A DNA stretch of 33,888 nucleotides. Origin: Deltaproteobacteria bacterium (GTDB lineage Bacteria > Desulfobacterota > Desulfuromonadia > Desulfuromonadales > JAAYDE01). The notes below the pieces were generated by a model. It searched no databases, had not been told where the DNA came from, and saw only the letters and a list, made by a program, of their open reading frames with translations. The stretch's first letter is position 1, and every line of letters begins with the position of its first letter. Both the position numbers and the translations under genes were made by a program. This document shows positions 12,328 to 22,904 of this stretch, in pieces. The stretch covers positions 1 through 33,888 of the forward strand of contig JAAYDE010000063.1 in the NCBI GenBank assembly GCA_012729375.1. The letters are read 5' to 3'.

Positions 12328-13857
12328 TCAGTTTCGCTTCCAGCGCAGCCAGGTAGAAAGAATTTTACCGAGACCTGGCGTAAGACGGGTGCGGTTATAG
12401 CTGTCGGCCAGTTTTTTGATCGCTTCCCCTTGGGTAGGGTAGGGGTGGATGGTGGAGGCGATGGCGGCAAGGCCGGCACCGGTGGTCATGGCCAGGGTGA
12501 ATTCGTTGATCATGTCCCCGGCGTTGCGGGCGACCACGGTGGCTCCCAGAATCTTATCCGTTCCCTTTTTCAAGTGGACGGTCACGAAGCCGCTTTCCTC
12601 GCCGTCAAGGAGGGCGCGATCCACCTCGCTCAGTGAAACCCTGAAGGTGTCGACGGCAACCCCTTTTTTCTCGGCCTCGCTCCGGCTCAGGCCGACGTGG
12701 GCCGCTTCCGGTGTGGTGTAGGTGCACCAGGGAATGATCAGGTTCGAGACCTTCTGCCGGCCCCCGAAAAGGGCGTTGGCAATGAGAATCCGCGCCATGG
12801 CGTCCGCCGCGTGGGTAAATTTATAGGGGCTGCATACATCCCCCGCGGCGTAGATCCTCCGGTTGCCGGTGCGCAGGTGATTGTCGACCCGCACCCCCAA
12901 CCGGGGATCGTAATCGACGCCGGCCTGCTCCAAGTCGAGGTCGCCGACGTTGGGTGTCCGACCCGCGCCGACCAGAATCTCATCGGCCAAAAGGGTGAAG
13001 CGCTGCCCGTCGGGCTGTTCAAAGGCGAGGAGTTTGGAGCCTTCGGTTTGGGCTGCCTCGACAAGAGTCACTTCATTGTAGATAATGATGCCGTCCCGCT
13101 CAAGAGCGTTATGGATGAACTCGGAGGTTTCCGGATCCTCCTTGGGAAGTATTCGCGGACCGGCGTTGAGAATGGTGACCGTGCTGCCCAGATAGGCAAA
13201 GGCCTGGGCCAACTCGCAGCCGATCGGCCCGCCGCCGATGACGGTCAACCGTTCGGGACAGACGCGCAGGGAAAAGACCGTTTCATTGGTGACATAACCG
13301 GTTTCTTCAAGACCGGGAACCGGCGGGACGGAAGGGGAGGATCCGGTGCAGATGGCGGCACGGTGAAAGCGCAGGGTTTTCTCCTCCACCGCCAGGCTGT
13401 CCGGACCGGTAAAGCGGGCGGCGCCGAAAAAGACGTCCACCCCCAACTCGTCGCGGAAACGCCGGGCCGAGTCATGGTGGCTGAGTCGGGAGCGAACCAG
13501 GCGCATCCGGTCAAAGGCCGCCGTGAAGTCGACCCGCAGTTTTTCACCATTGATGACGCCGAATTCCGCGGCATTGCGGGCGTCCCGGATGGCCCGGCCG
13601 GAGCGGATGATTCCTTTGGAGGGGACACAGCCGGAAATGAGGCAGTCTCCGCCGAGGAGATTCTTTTCCACCAGAGCCACCTTGGCCCCCAGTCCGGCGG
13701 CGCCGGCCGCGGCCACCAGCCCGGCGGGGCCGCCGCCGACTACCAGCAGATTGTAGCTAGAGGCCGGTTCGGGATTGACCCAATCGGCAGGATGCACGTT
13801 GTCGAGCAAGACCTGATCGTGGGGATGGGGGGGAAGGCTTCCCGGCTGAAGGCTCAT
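12328..13857 (-). CDS. MerA/dihydrolipoamide dehydrogenase-like FAD disulfide oxidoreductase
   Basis: 509 residues. After a 33-residue leader (NVHPADWVNPEPASSYN), the FAD fold begins with VVGGGPAGLVAAAGAAGLG (39-57). The redox-active pair is GDCLISGCVPSKG (Cys72, Cys77). The NAD(P)H site is VIGGGPIGCELAQAFAYLG, the second FAD motif is YAAGDVCS, and the C-terminal HPYPTQGEA is the dimer-interface His region. The leader is the linker that joins this enzyme to a TVP38 membrane domain in many relatives; here the membrane part is absent. There is no N-terminal HMA domain and no C-terminal Cys pair, so mercuric reductase activity is unlikely. The substrate is unknown. A sigma-70-like promoter with an inverted repeat lies upstream, and tatA follows. 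Confidence 0.88.
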   Translation of the reverse strand: MSLQPGSLPPHPHDQVLLDNVHPADWVNPEPASSYNLLVVGGGPAGLVAAAGAAGLGAKVALVEKNLLGGDCLISGCVPSKGIIRSGRAIRDARNAAEFGVINGEKLRVDFTAAFDRMRLVRSRLSHHDSARRFRDELGVDVFFGAARFTGPDSLAVEEKTLRFHRAAICTGSSPSVPPVPGLEETGYVTNETVFSLRVCPERLTVIGGGPIGCELAQAFAYLGSTVTILNAGPRILPKEDPETSEFIHNALERDGIIIYNEVTLVEAAQTEGSKLLAFEQPDGQRFTLLADEILVGAGRTPNVGDLDLEQAGVDYDPRLGVRVDNHLRTGNRRIYAAGDVCSPYKFTHAADAMARILIANALFGGRQKVSNLIIPWCTYTTPEAAHVGLSRSEAEKKGVAVDTFRVSLSEVDRALLDGEESGFVTVHLKKGTDKILGATVVARNAGDMINEFTLAMTTGAGLAAIASTIHPYPTQGEAIKKLADSYNRTRLTPGLGKILSTWLRWKRN

Positions 13858-13907
13858 GATGAGATTCCTTTTATATCCATCCGCAGGTTTGGAAGCGGCG
13901 TATGCGT

Positions 13908-13953
13908 AAAAGTTTCACTTTTGCAACTTAGCAAAAAATCATCCATTTGCCAA
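13908..13953 (-). promoter_or_regulatory. Sigma-70-like promoter with operator-like inverted repeat
   Basis: On the minus strand TTGGCA (13953-13948) and TAAGTT (13930-13925) are 17 bases apart. AAAAGT (13908-13913) and ACTTTT (13917-13922) form a 6-3-6 inverted repeat overlapping the expected start point, a position suited to a repressor. It would drive the flavoprotein-tatA genes and possibly the sigma-54 activator. Confidence 0.45.
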
Positions 13954-13996
13954 GGAAACCCGGAAGAAGGAAAAGGAGATTGCCGGTGTCCGGAAA

Positions 13997-15439
13997 TCAT
14001 TTCCGCCACAGGGAAGGGAAGAAAAGGACCAGCACGGTGAACAGCTCCAAGCGGCCGCAAAGCATGCAGGCGATAAGCACCCACTTGCCGAAGGGCAGGA
14101 TATGGGCATAGTTGTCGGTGGGGCCGACCAAGCCGAGGCCGGGACCGATGTTGCCGAGGGTGGCGATCACCGAACTTCCGGCCGACACCAGATCCAGACC
14201 CGTTCCCGCCATGAGGAAGGTGGCGAAAACGAAAATTGCCACAAAAAGGGCGAAGAAACCGAGAATGGACTGCATGACCTCGCGGTCCACCGGGGCGTTG
14301 CCGAGTTTGACCAGTTGCACCGCCCGCGGGTGAATGAGGTGGTAGAGCTGGAAGCGGGCATGTTTGAAAAGCAGCAGCATCCGGGCGACCTTCATGCCGC
14401 CGCCGGTGGATCCGGCGCAGCCGCCGACAAACATGAGAAAGATGAAAATACAGCTGGTTGCCGGCGGCCATAATTCATAATCAGCGGTTCCGAAACCGGT
14501 CGTGGTGAGGATGGAAACCGCCTGGAAGGCGCTGAAACGCAGATTGTCGGCAAGGGAATCATAGACTTTGCCATGGTTGAAGGCCATCAGCAAAAAAATG
14601 GCAACAAGGGTAATGGAGACATAAAAAAGGCATTCCTGGTTGCGGAAATATTCCCCGATCCGCCCTTTGAGGGCATAGTAGTGAAGGGAGAAATTGATGC
14701 CCGCAAGGAACATGAAGAAGGTGATCACCCAGTCGATGAAAGGATTGGAAAAAGCCGCCACGGAAGCATCGCGGGTGGAGAAGCCGCCGGTGGCGAGGGT
14801 GGCAAAGGCGTGGCAGAGGGCTTCGTAAAGATTCATCCCGCCGACCATGAGCAGGAGGGCTTCCATTGCCGTCAGCAGAATGTAGACTCCCCACAGCAGC
14901 TTGGCGGTATCCTGGATGCGCGGTTTGAGGCGGTCGGCGGTGGGGCCGGGCACCTCGGCCTGGAAGAGCTGCATGCCGCCGACGCCGAGCATGGGCAGGA
15001 TGGCCAGGGAAAGGACGATGATGCCCATCCCTCCCATCCAGTGGGTTAAGGCCCGCCACAGAAGGATGCTTTCCGGCATCCCCTCGATTTTGGTCAGAAT
15101 GGTGGCGCCGGTGGTGGTGAAGCCGCTCATCGTCTCAAAGAAGGCGTCTGTCGGTGACGAAACGGTGCCGCTTAACAGGTAGGGAAGGGCGCCGAAGGCG
15201 GCGTAAAAAAGCCAGCTGAAGGTGACGACGGCAAAGCCGTCGCGGATCGACAGTTCCTTTTCACTGTCGAAGGCCTTGAGCAGAAACATGCCGACGACCA
15301 GAGAAAGCAGGGAAGATAAGAAGAAGTGCACCGCCATCCCATCCTCGAAATAGAAGGAGAAGGGTAGGGGCAAAAGCAGCGCGACGGCAAGAAATATCAA
15401 CAGGGCGCCGAGGATGCGCAACGTGAGCGGAATGTTCAT
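13997..15439 (-). CDS. trkH: Trk potassium uptake system membrane subunit TrkH
   Basis: 480 residues, close to E. coli TrkH (483). About ten membrane segments and four pore-loop repeats are present. Selectivity-filter-like blocks include MSGFTTTGATIL (about 105-116), CHAFATLATGGFSTRD, AVSILTTTGFGTADY and VIATLGNIGPGLGLVGPT. The glycine-rich MFVGGCAGSTGGGMKVAR motif before the last third is diagnostic. The protein conducts K+ across the inner membrane and needs the NAD-binding TrkA subunit encoded immediately upstream. The trkA stop and trkH ATG abut (TGAATG), so they are coupled. Confidence 0.95.
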   Translation of the reverse strand: MNIPLTLRILGALLIFLAVALLLPLPFSFYFEDGMAVHFFLSSLLSLVVGMFLLKAFDSEKELSIRDGFAVVTFSWLFYAAFGALPYLLSGTVSSPTDAFFETMSGFTTTGATILTKIEGMPESILLWRALTHWMGGMGIIVLSLAILPMLGVGGMQLFQAEVPGPTADRLKPRIQDTAKLLWGVYILLTAMEALLLMVGGMNLYEALCHAFATLATGGFSTRDASVAAFSNPFIDWVITFFMFLAGINFSLHYYALKGRIGEYFRNQECLFYVSITLVAIFLLMAFNHGKVYDSLADNLRFSAFQAVSILTTTGFGTADYELWPPATSCIFIFLMFVGGCAGSTGGGMKVARMLLLFKHARFQLYHLIHPRAVQLVKLGNAPVDREVMQSILGFFALFVAIFVFATFLMAGTGLDLVSAGSSVIATLGNIGPGLGLVGPTDNYAHILPFGKWVLIACMLCGRLELFTVLVLFFPSLWRK

Positions 15440-16792
15440 TCAGGCAAAGAACCTTTCCACCTTGGGAACCGAACCCGGGAGCGAGAAAACGACCACCCTG
15501 TCTCCTCCCTGGAGGGTGGTCTCCCCGGTGGCGATCTCGAAGTGATTTTCGTGGACGATGGCGCCGATGATGGCCCCTTCTGGAAAATCGAGGTCTTTGA
15601 GCGGGACCTTGGTGATGTCGGCATCGTTGCGGACCTTGACCTCGAGCACCTCGGCGTTGCTGCCCTCGATGGTGGCCAGGGTGAGGATCTCGCCGCGGCG
15701 CACGTATTTGAGGATGGCGGAGGCGGCGGAAATGTAGGGAGAGACGCAGGCGTCGATGCCGAGAGTCGGGGCGAGGCCCAGAAGTTCCGGCTTGCTGACC
15801 AGGGAAACGGTGCGTCGGGCGCCATGCTGTTTGCAGAGCAGGGAACAGAGGATGTTGGTTTCGTCGTTTTCGGTGACGGCGATGAAAACATCCGCGGTTT
15901 CCACCCCTTCGTCGATGAGGGTGCGGATGTCATCCCCTTCCGCCAGTAGGATCACGGTCTTTTTCAGTTTGCCGGCAAGCTCCTGACAACGGGCCTCGTT
16001 GTGTTCCACCAGGCGCACATCATAGCCGATCTGCTCCAACTGGCTGGCGATCTGAAAACCGATTTTGCCGCCGCCGAGGATGAAGGTGCGGGGTTTGCGT
16101 TTTTTTTTGCTTTCTTCCATTTTCAGGAGATACTGAATGGCGGGGAGATCGCTGTTGTGGGCGAAGATGTAGATGCTGTCGCCGGCCTTGATGACATCAT
16201 CCCCGCGGGGAATGATGGTTTTCTCGCCGCGCATGATGGCCGTGACGATGAAGCGGTACATGCCGCGAATCTCGCCCAGTTCCCGCATGGAGAGGTCGCA
16301 AAGGGGACTTTCCGGGCCGATGCGGTAGCCGAGAAACTGGATCTTGCCCTCGGCGAATTCGGCGACGTCGAACACGCCGGCGCGGGAGGCGATGTTGATG
16401 ATTTCCTCGGAGACCGCGTCCTGGGGGTTGATCAGCAGGTCGATGCCCAGTTTCTCGCGGGTCAATGCCGCGCCCCTTCCCGAGTATTCGATGCTTTTGA
16501 CCCTGGCGATGCGGGTGGGTACCTCATAGCTGCGCGCCAGGAGACAGGCGAGGATGTTGACCTCGTCCTGATCCGTGACGGCGATGAGGATGTCCGTTTC
16601 CTTGATGCCTCCCTTTTCGAGGAATTCGGCACCGGCGCCGTTGCCGTGGATGCCGAGGACATTGAGCCGGTCCTGTGCCAGACGGAGACGTTCGGCGTGG
16701 CGGTCGATGAGGGTGACTTCATGTCCTTCGGCGGAAAGTCGGCTGCACAGGTAAAAGCCGACCTGGCCGGCGCCGATGATGAGAATTTTCAT
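15440..16792 (-). CDS. trkA: Trk potassium uptake regulatory subunit TrkA
   Basis: 450 residues (E. coli 458) with the duplicated RCK layout. Rossmann domain 1 starts MKILIIGAGQVGFYLCSRLS; a TrkA-C domain lies around 140-215 (LGYRIGPESPLCDLSMRELG). Rossmann domain 2 starts TFILGGGKIGFQIASQLEQI (about 231-250), and a second TrkA-C domain ends the protein. It binds NAD(H)/ATP on the cytoplasmic face and gates TrkH. First gene of the trkA-trkH pair, divergent from the HNH gene; a promoter candidate lies at 16848-16876. Confidence 0.95.
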   Translation of the reverse strand: MKILIIGAGQVGFYLCSRLSAEGHEVTLIDRHAERLRLAQDRLNVLGIHGNGAGAEFLEKGGIKETDILIAVTDQDEVNILACLLARSYEVPTRIARVKSIEYSGRGAALTREKLGIDLLINPQDAVSEEIINIASRAGVFDVAEFAEGKIQFLGYRIGPESPLCDLSMRELGEIRGMYRFIVTAIMRGEKTIIPRGDDVIKAGDSIYIFAHNSDLPAIQYLLKMEESKKKRKPRTFILGGGKIGFQIASQLEQIGYDVRLVEHNEARCQELAGKLKKTVILLAEGDDIRTLIDEGVETADVFIAVTENDETNILCSLLCKQHGARRTVSLVSKPELLGLAPTLGIDACVSPYISAASAILKYVRRGEILTLATIEGSNAEVLEVKVRNDADITKVPLKDLDFPEGAIIGAIVHENHFEIATGETTLQGGDRVVVFSLPGSVPKVERFFA

Positions 16793-16847
16793 GGCGGGTA
16801 CTCTGCCTCATCTGATATGAAGGATGAGAAATCTGCGCTTACAATTT

Positions 16848-16876
16848 ACCTTAATTGCGGTCCCGCGCAAGGTCAA
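16848..16876 (-). promoter_or_regulatory. Candidate sigma-70 promoter of trkAH
   Basis: The minus strand has TTGACC (16876-16871), a 17-base spacer and TAAGGT (16853-16848), 56 bases before the trkA ATG. The -35 box is good and the -10 box is weak. Confidence 0.45.
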
Positions 16877-16890
16877 AGCTGCGACGGTTG

Positions 16891-16920
16891 TTGCCGGGCC
16901 AAGGCGGTTTGAGGTAATAT
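16891..16920 (+). promoter_or_regulatory. Candidate sigma-70 promoter of the HNH gene
   Basis: TTGCCG (16891-16896), an 18-base spacer and TAATAT (16915-16920), 30 bases before the HNH start codon. It may also serve ettA and the genes beyond. Confidence 0.45.
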
Positions 16921-16949
16921 AAACGAATTTAAAGGAGTGCAAAAATAAA

Positions 16950-17246
16950 ATGACATTTCTGGTCGAGATTTCCGACCAGCAGTTGCGGCGCGAGAAAGAC
17001 AAGGCCCGGGAATTGCGCAAAAGCCGGTGGTGGAGTCAGAAAACGGCCGCCGGCCTTTGTTATTATTGCGGTGCCGAGGTGGCGCCGAAAGAGCTGACCC
17101 TCGACCATCTGGTCCCCCTCATCCGCGGCGGGCGCAGCACCCGCGGCAATTGCGTGCCGGCCTGCAAGGAGTGCAACAGCCGCAAGAAATATCTCCTCCC
17201 CCTGGAATGGGAGGAGCACCTGCAGCGCATCAGGAACCGGGAATAA
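16950..17246 (+). CDS. Small HNH endonuclease
   Basis: 98 residues. Two zinc-knuckle pairs, CYYC (37, 40) and CKEC (72, 75), frame the HNH core: LDHLVPLIRGG with His53, then NC and NSRKK with Asn76. This is the compact HNH nuclease of the McrA/HNH_5 type, which makes metal-dependent DNA cuts. No phage, restriction or intron partner is nearby; the next gene is ettA, 41 bp on. Single-copy HNH genes of this kind are common in deltaproteobacterial chromosomes, with unknown roles. The AAAGGAG box is 12 bases from the ATG, slightly far. Confidence 0.88.
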   Translation: MTFLVEISDQQLRREKDKARELRKSRWWSQKTAAGLCYYCGAEVAPKELTLDHLVPLIRGGRSTRGNCVPACKECNSRKKYLLPLEWEEHLQRIRNRE

Positions 17247-17287
17247 TTTCCTTTTGCTTTCAACCCCACCCAAGGAGCCTCTTTTTC

Positions 17288-18967
<1,680 letters not shown>

Positions 18968-18973
18968 GGAACG

Positions 18974-20512
18974 ATGGGCGCGCTGCGAAGTTCCCCGGGG
19001 AATCTCCCGCTGGGGTCCGATACGCATAGGATTCTTTTCCTGATCCTCATCTCCCTTCTGGTCAAGGCCGTCATCACGTACAATGTCGCCGTGATCAATC
19101 ACGACGGCGTCCGCTACGCCAATTCCGCCTACCACCTGCTGCGGGGGGAGGTGGCGGCGGCTTTCGGCCACGAGAAGATGCTTTTTTATTCACTGACCCT
19201 CGGCATCTTCCACTGGTTCATCCAGGACTGGTTCTGGGCGGGGAAAGTCCTCTCCTCGGTGTTTCTGACGCTGACCCTCATCCCTCTCTATTTGCTGACC
19301 AGGGAACTTTTCAGCCGTACTGCCGCCCTGTGGTCGGGGCTGGTTTTCATCCTGCTGCCCTCCGTTAACAGCATGACCAGCGAAGTGATCAAGGACGCGC
19401 CTTTCCTTTTCTTCATCCTCTGCGCCCTGCTGCTGGGGATCAAAGCCCTGAAAATCCCCCGCCCCGGCTATTTTCTGTTGACCTTCTGCTGCGCTTCGGC
19501 GGCGGCTCTTTTCCGCCTGGAGGGTTTGGTCTTTATCCTTGCTTTTCCGCCTGCCTGGGCCCTGGTTCTGGTCATGGCTGAAGAGCGCAGAAAATATATC
19601 CGGGGTCTGGCAGCCTTTCTGGCGGTTCCCGCCGTGGCGGTCATCCTTTTCGGGGTTTTGTTGCTGACGGGGGTCATTTCCGTAGAAGGTCTGCGAGTGG
19701 CCTGGGAACCTTTTGCCAGGCATTATTTTGATTTTGATTTTCTGAGGAATTACCACCAGATCTATGACTATCTGAAGACTGTTGAGGGAAAGTTCCCCGG
19801 CGGCGAGTGGGGACAGGATTTTTTTGAGATCGCGCGGCGCAACATGGCATGGGTCTACCTTTGGGGGATGTTTCTGAAGTTTTTCAAAGAAATGTTTCCC
19901 ATTTTTCTGATCCCGCTGGTTTTGGGGCTGGCCACCCGGGATCATGACTGGATCGGCCTCGGCGTGCTGTTGTGGCTATCCTTTTCCTACCTGGCGATGA
20001 ATTACTATTTCATCATTTCCAGCAATTTCATTGCCGGGCGCTATCTCATGGCCGCGGTGCTGTTTTGCCTCCCCATAATCGGTTCCGGATTGGCGCGCAT
20101 CGGCTTGTGGTGCCATCGCCTCGCCTATGCCAGGGCGGCATGGATTTTTATTCTTCTACTTTTTGTGGCCTATCCCGCCGCCAAAAGCTTTGCCGATTCC
20201 ATTGAAAGCAATGAAGAAATTCGCGCCTGCGGTTTGTGGCTGCGCAACAATATGGATTTGGAGTATAAAAAGGTCATCACCACGGACGAAAGGGTGCTTT
20301 TTCATGGCGGATTGCTGCGCAATCAGTATGAATTTTTGGCGGACGGCGACAGGGAAAAACTGGCTCAGGCCGCCCGGGAAAAAAAACCTGACGTCATTGT
20401 CCTGACGGTTTCCAGCGACAATTCATCGACCCCAAAATTCGTCAATTATCATCCGGTCAAGGAATTCCCCGGGAAAAAGCGCTCGGCGTTGGTTCTGGCG
20501 AGAACGGACTGA
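18974..20512 (+). CDS. GT-C fold membrane glycosyltransferase (GT39/ArnT-like)
   Basis: 512 residues with about ten to twelve membrane helices over the first 400. The first periplasmic loop begins NHDGVRYANSAYHLLRGEV; Asp44 corresponds to the catalytic acidic residue of GT-C enzymes that use polyprenyl-phosphate sugars. A soluble C-terminal domain (about 410-512) follows. The likely role is transfer of a sugar onto lipid A/core or another envelope glycan on the periplasmic face. The acceptor is unknown. It starts 7 bp after ettA and precedes the heptose genes by 156 bp, which supports an LPS role. Confidence 0.78.
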   Translation: MGALRSSPGNLPLGSDTHRILFLILISLLVKAVITYNVAVINHDGVRYANSAYHLLRGEVAAAFGHEKMLFYSLTLGIFHWFIQDWFWAGKVLSSVFLTLTLIPLYLLTRELFSRTAALWSGLVFILLPSVNSMTSEVIKDAPFLFFILCALLLGIKALKIPRPGYFLLTFCCASAAALFRLEGLVFILAFPPAWALVLVMAEERRKYIRGLAAFLAVPAVAVILFGVLLLTGVISVEGLRVAWEPFARHYFDFDFLRNYHQIYDYLKTVEGKFPGGEWGQDFFEIARRNMAWVYLWGMFLKFFKEMFPIFLIPLVLGLATRDHDWIGLGVLLWLSFSYLAMNYYFIISSNFIAGRYLMAAVLFCLPIIGSGLARIGLWCHRLAYARAAWIFILLLFVAYPAAKSFADSIESNEEIRACGLWLRNNMDLEYKKVITTDERVLFHGGLLRNQYEFLADGDREKLAQAAREKKPDVIVLTVSSDNSSTPKFVNYHPVKEFPGKKRSALVLARTD

Positions 20513-20668
20513 AATCCTTTCATGCCCCGTCGAGCCTCATCCTTTCACCGGTTTCCTGATTGTTTCCGGTTGGATATTTTAAAGTTGAAGGTTAATTTGC
20601 ATTCCAAGCACAACATGGTTTGCTTTAACAAATCTGCTTTTGAAAATTAATGGTTCTGCAGAGAAGAC

Positions 20669-21256
20669 ATGCCCTCCGATACTGTCAGTGATTATTTTCG
20701 CGGACTTCGCGAAACCCTGGAGCGGACGGAACGGGAAATCGGCAAAGAGATCGCCCGCTGCGCCCGCCTGTTGATCGGCACCCTGCGCCGCGGGAACAAG
20801 CTGTTGCTCATGGGCAATGGCGGTTCCGCCGCCGATGCCGAACATTTTGCCGCCGAGTTGGTCGGCCGCTTCCTCAAGAACAGGGCCGGCCTGCCCGCCG
20901 TGGCACTGACCAGCAATTCCGCCGCCGTTACCGCCATCGCCAACGATTTCGGTTTCGATGCGGTATTCAGCCGCCAGATCGAGGCCCTTGCCGTCCCCGG
21001 CGATCTGGTTTTCGCCATCTCCACCAGCGGCCGCTCGCCAAACATCACCCAAGGGATCACCGCCGCCCGGCAACGGGGATGCGTCACCGTCGCCCTGCTC
21101 GGCAAGGATGGCGGCGAAACCGCCGGGGCGGCCGATCACGCGTTGATCATTCCGGCCCATTTGACCCCGCACATCCAGGAAATGCACATCGTCGTCATCC
21201 ATCTTCTCTGCCAAACAGTGGAAGAGGCTCTTTTCCCCACGGAAGGGGAGGCATGA
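20669..21256 (+). CDS. gmhA: Sedoheptulose 7-phosphate isomerase
   Basis: 195 residues (E. coli GmhA 192). The SIS-fold signature MGNGGSAADAEHFAAELVGR is complete. TSNSAAVTAIANDFGFDAVF and FAISTSGRSPNITQGI give the phosphate-binding and active-site loops, and the C-terminal HIQEMHIVVIHLLC holds the conserved His and Glu. The enzyme converts sedoheptulose 7-phosphate to D-glycero-D-manno-heptose 7-phosphate, step 1 of ADP-heptose synthesis. The 156-bp gap upstream is AT-richer than its surroundings and may hold a promoter, but no convincing boxes were found. Its stop overlaps the next start by 4 bp (ATGA). Confidence 0.95.
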   Translation: MPSDTVSDYFRGLRETLERTEREIGKEIARCARLLIGTLRRGNKLLLMGNGGSAADAEHFAAELVGRFLKNRAGLPAVALTSNSAAVTAIANDFGFDAVFSRQIEALAVPGDLVFAISTSGRSPNITQGITAARQRGCVTVALLGKDGGETAGAADHALIIPAHLTPHIQEMHIVVIHLLCQTVEEALFPTEGEA

Positions 21257-21966
21257 ACCCGTTAACGGATGAGCAGTACCAGGAACTCCTGGCCGCGGGA
21301 CGGCCCTTGGCCAGGGACGGGCGGGGAATCAAGGTTTTCCAGCTTGCCGACGGGCGCATGGTGAAAATTTTTCGCCGGCGGAATTTGTTTACCTCCGATT
21401 TTTTCCGGCCCTATGCGGATCGTTTTCGGCAAAATGCCGAATCCTTGGCCCTTCTGGGCATAAAGACGGTGCTCGTCGAGAAGGTCTTCGTCTGTCCGTC
21501 CCAGAAACAACATCTGGTGCTTTACCAATCCCTGCCGGGGCGAACCCTGCGCGAGGCTTTGGCCGATGACGACGGCCGCCGTGAGTTGCTGGCCCGTTTC
21601 GGCGCGTTTTTCGCCCAACTCCACGGCAAGGGAGTCCTGTTCCGTTCCATTCATTTCGGCAACGTTATCGTGGCCCCGGAAAATGAAAGCTTCGCCCTCA
21701 TCGACATCGCCGATATGGCCTTTTACAGGGGCCCTTTGAGTCTTGCCAAAAGGGTGAGAAACTTCAGGCATATGATCCGCTACGACGGGGACAGGCGCTG
21801 GATTGAGGCAAGCGGAACCGAGTCCTTTTTGCGCCATTATGTGGACGCTTCCCTGCTGAGTTCCCAAAAAAAAGAACAGTTTATCCAAAAGCTGGCCCAC
21901 GATGTGGCTTTTTTCCGCTTTCCCGACTCCTCCTGGCCAAGAGATGAAAAAGAAAGTACCGATTGA
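21253..21966 (+). CDS. WaaP/InaA-like kinase-fold protein with altered catalytic loop
   Basis: 237 residues. The order of elements is that of LPS-core/InaA-type kinases: MVKIFRRRN (Lys38, possible ATP-binding Lys), LVLYQSLPGRTLREAL, LHGKGVLFRSIHFGNVIVAP as the catalytic loop, and FALIDIADM (Asp151) as the metal-binding Asp. The catalytic-loop Asp of ordinary kinases (HxD) is replaced by Ser132 in FRS, while Asn137 is kept. Relatives labelled toluene-tolerance or LPS kinase proteins share this loop, as far as I recall. It may phosphorylate inner-core heptose by a changed mechanism, or only bind nucleotide. It is coupled to gmhA (ATGA), and its end overlaps the next gene by 23 bp. Confidence 0.75.
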   Translation: MNPLTDEQYQELLAAGRPLARDGRGIKVFQLADGRMVKIFRRRNLFTSDFFRPYADRFRQNAESLALLGIKTVLVEKVFVCPSQKQHLVLYQSLPGRTLREALADDDGRRELLARFGAFFAQLHGKGVLFRSIHFGNVIVAPENESFALIDIADMAFYRGPLSLAKRVRNFRHMIRYDGDRRWIEASGTESFLRHYVDASLLSSQKKEQFIQKLAHDVAFFRFPDSSWPRDEKESTD

Positions 21967-22900
21967 TCTAACTTGCGTGAAAACCTACCCTATCGCCACC
22001 CGCGACAACAAGGTGAAGGTGGGCCAGCATTTCGCCCGGCCCTTGCCTGACAATCCTTCCTTCGGCGACTTTTTCCGTTGTCTTCCCAATCTGCTTGGTG
22101 CCGTGAATCTCCAGCGGGTGGCGGCGGATATCCTCGCCGCCCGCCGCAAAGGGAAACCGGTGGTCATGGCCCTGGGCGGTCACGTGATCAAATGTGGATT
22201 GCAGCCGATCCTCAAACAGCTTATCGAAGAGGATATCATCACCGCCGTGGTCATGAACGGGTCGGCTTCCATCCACGACTTTGAGGTGTCCCTCATCGGC
22301 GCCACCTCGGAAGATGTCGGCGCGGTTCTCCATAGCGGTGATTTCGGCTTTGCCGAAGAGACCGGTTCCGGCATGAACCGGGCGCTCAAAAAAGGGAGGG
22401 AGGAAAACCTCGGTTTCGGCGCGGCCATCGGCCGGTGGATCGTCGATCACGACCATCCCTACAAAGACTTCAGTCTCCTCGCCGCCTGCGCCGCCAAGGG
22501 GGTGCCGGCCACCGTCCATGTCGCCATCGGCACCGACATCATCCATCAGCACCCGGAAGCGGACGGCGCGGTGACGGGGGAGATGACCTTCCGGGATTTC
22601 CGCCTGTTGGTCTCCGTTGTCACCGAACTCGGCGGCGGGGTATGGCTCAACGTCGGCTCGGCGGTTCTGCTGCCCGAGGTTTTTCTCAAGGCCCTGTCCA
22701 TCGCCCGCAATCTCGGCCATTCCCTGGATGACTTCTCCACTGCCAACTTCGACATGATCCAGCACTACCGTCCCCTGCAGAATGTGGTGCAACGGCCGAC
22801 CGCCGGCGGCGGGCGCGGTTATTCCATCACCGGTCACCATGAGATCAACATTCCGCTGCTGGCGGCGGCCATCCTGGACGGGCGGCGGGAAAGGAAATGA
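21944..22900 (+). CDS. Deoxyhypusine synthase-like protein of unknown substrate
   Basis: 318 residues. [40 protein letters not shown] and [18 protein letters not shown] resemble the NAD-binding and Asp/His blocks of the deoxyhypusine synthase (DS) fold. The active-site Lys context of true deoxyhypusine synthase is not recognisable, and bacteria lack eIF5A, so another NAD-dependent transfer is likely. [19 protein letters not shown] near the C-terminus is a strongly conserved-looking block. It lies inside the ADP-heptose operon between the kinase-like gene (23-bp overlap) and hldE (4-bp gap). Function in LPS synthesis is inference. Family assignment is by pattern only and could be wrong. Confidence 0.6.
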   Translation: MKKKVPIDLTCVKTYPIATRDNKVKVGQHFARPLPDNPSFGDFFRCLPNLLGAVNLQRVAADILAARRKGKPVVMALGGHVIKCGLQPILKQLIEEDIITAVVMNGSASIHDFEVSLIGATSEDVGAVLHSGDFGFAEETGSGMNRALKKGREENLGFGAAIGRWIVDHDHPYKDFSLLAACAAKGVPATVHVAIGTDIIHQHPEADGAVTGEMTFRDFRLLVSVVTELGGGVWLNVGSAVLLPEVFLKALSIARNLGHSLDDFSTANFDMIQHYRPLQNVVQRPTAGGGRGYSITGHHEINIPLLAAAILDGRRERK

Positions 22901-22904
22901 AGCG

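Noticed and set aside
12328..13857. Mercuric reductase (merA)
   Set aside because: There is no N-terminal HMA domain, no C-terminal Cys pair and no mer genes nearby; only the generic FAD-disulfide reductase motifs are present.
13991..14003. GGAAA/TTTCC palindrome at the trkH stop codon as terminator
   Set aside because: The stem is only 5 bp and has no T-run.
16950..17246. HNH gene as part of a restriction or group II intron system
   Set aside because: No methylase, specificity subunit or reverse transcriptase adjoins it; the intron remnant is about 15 kb away.
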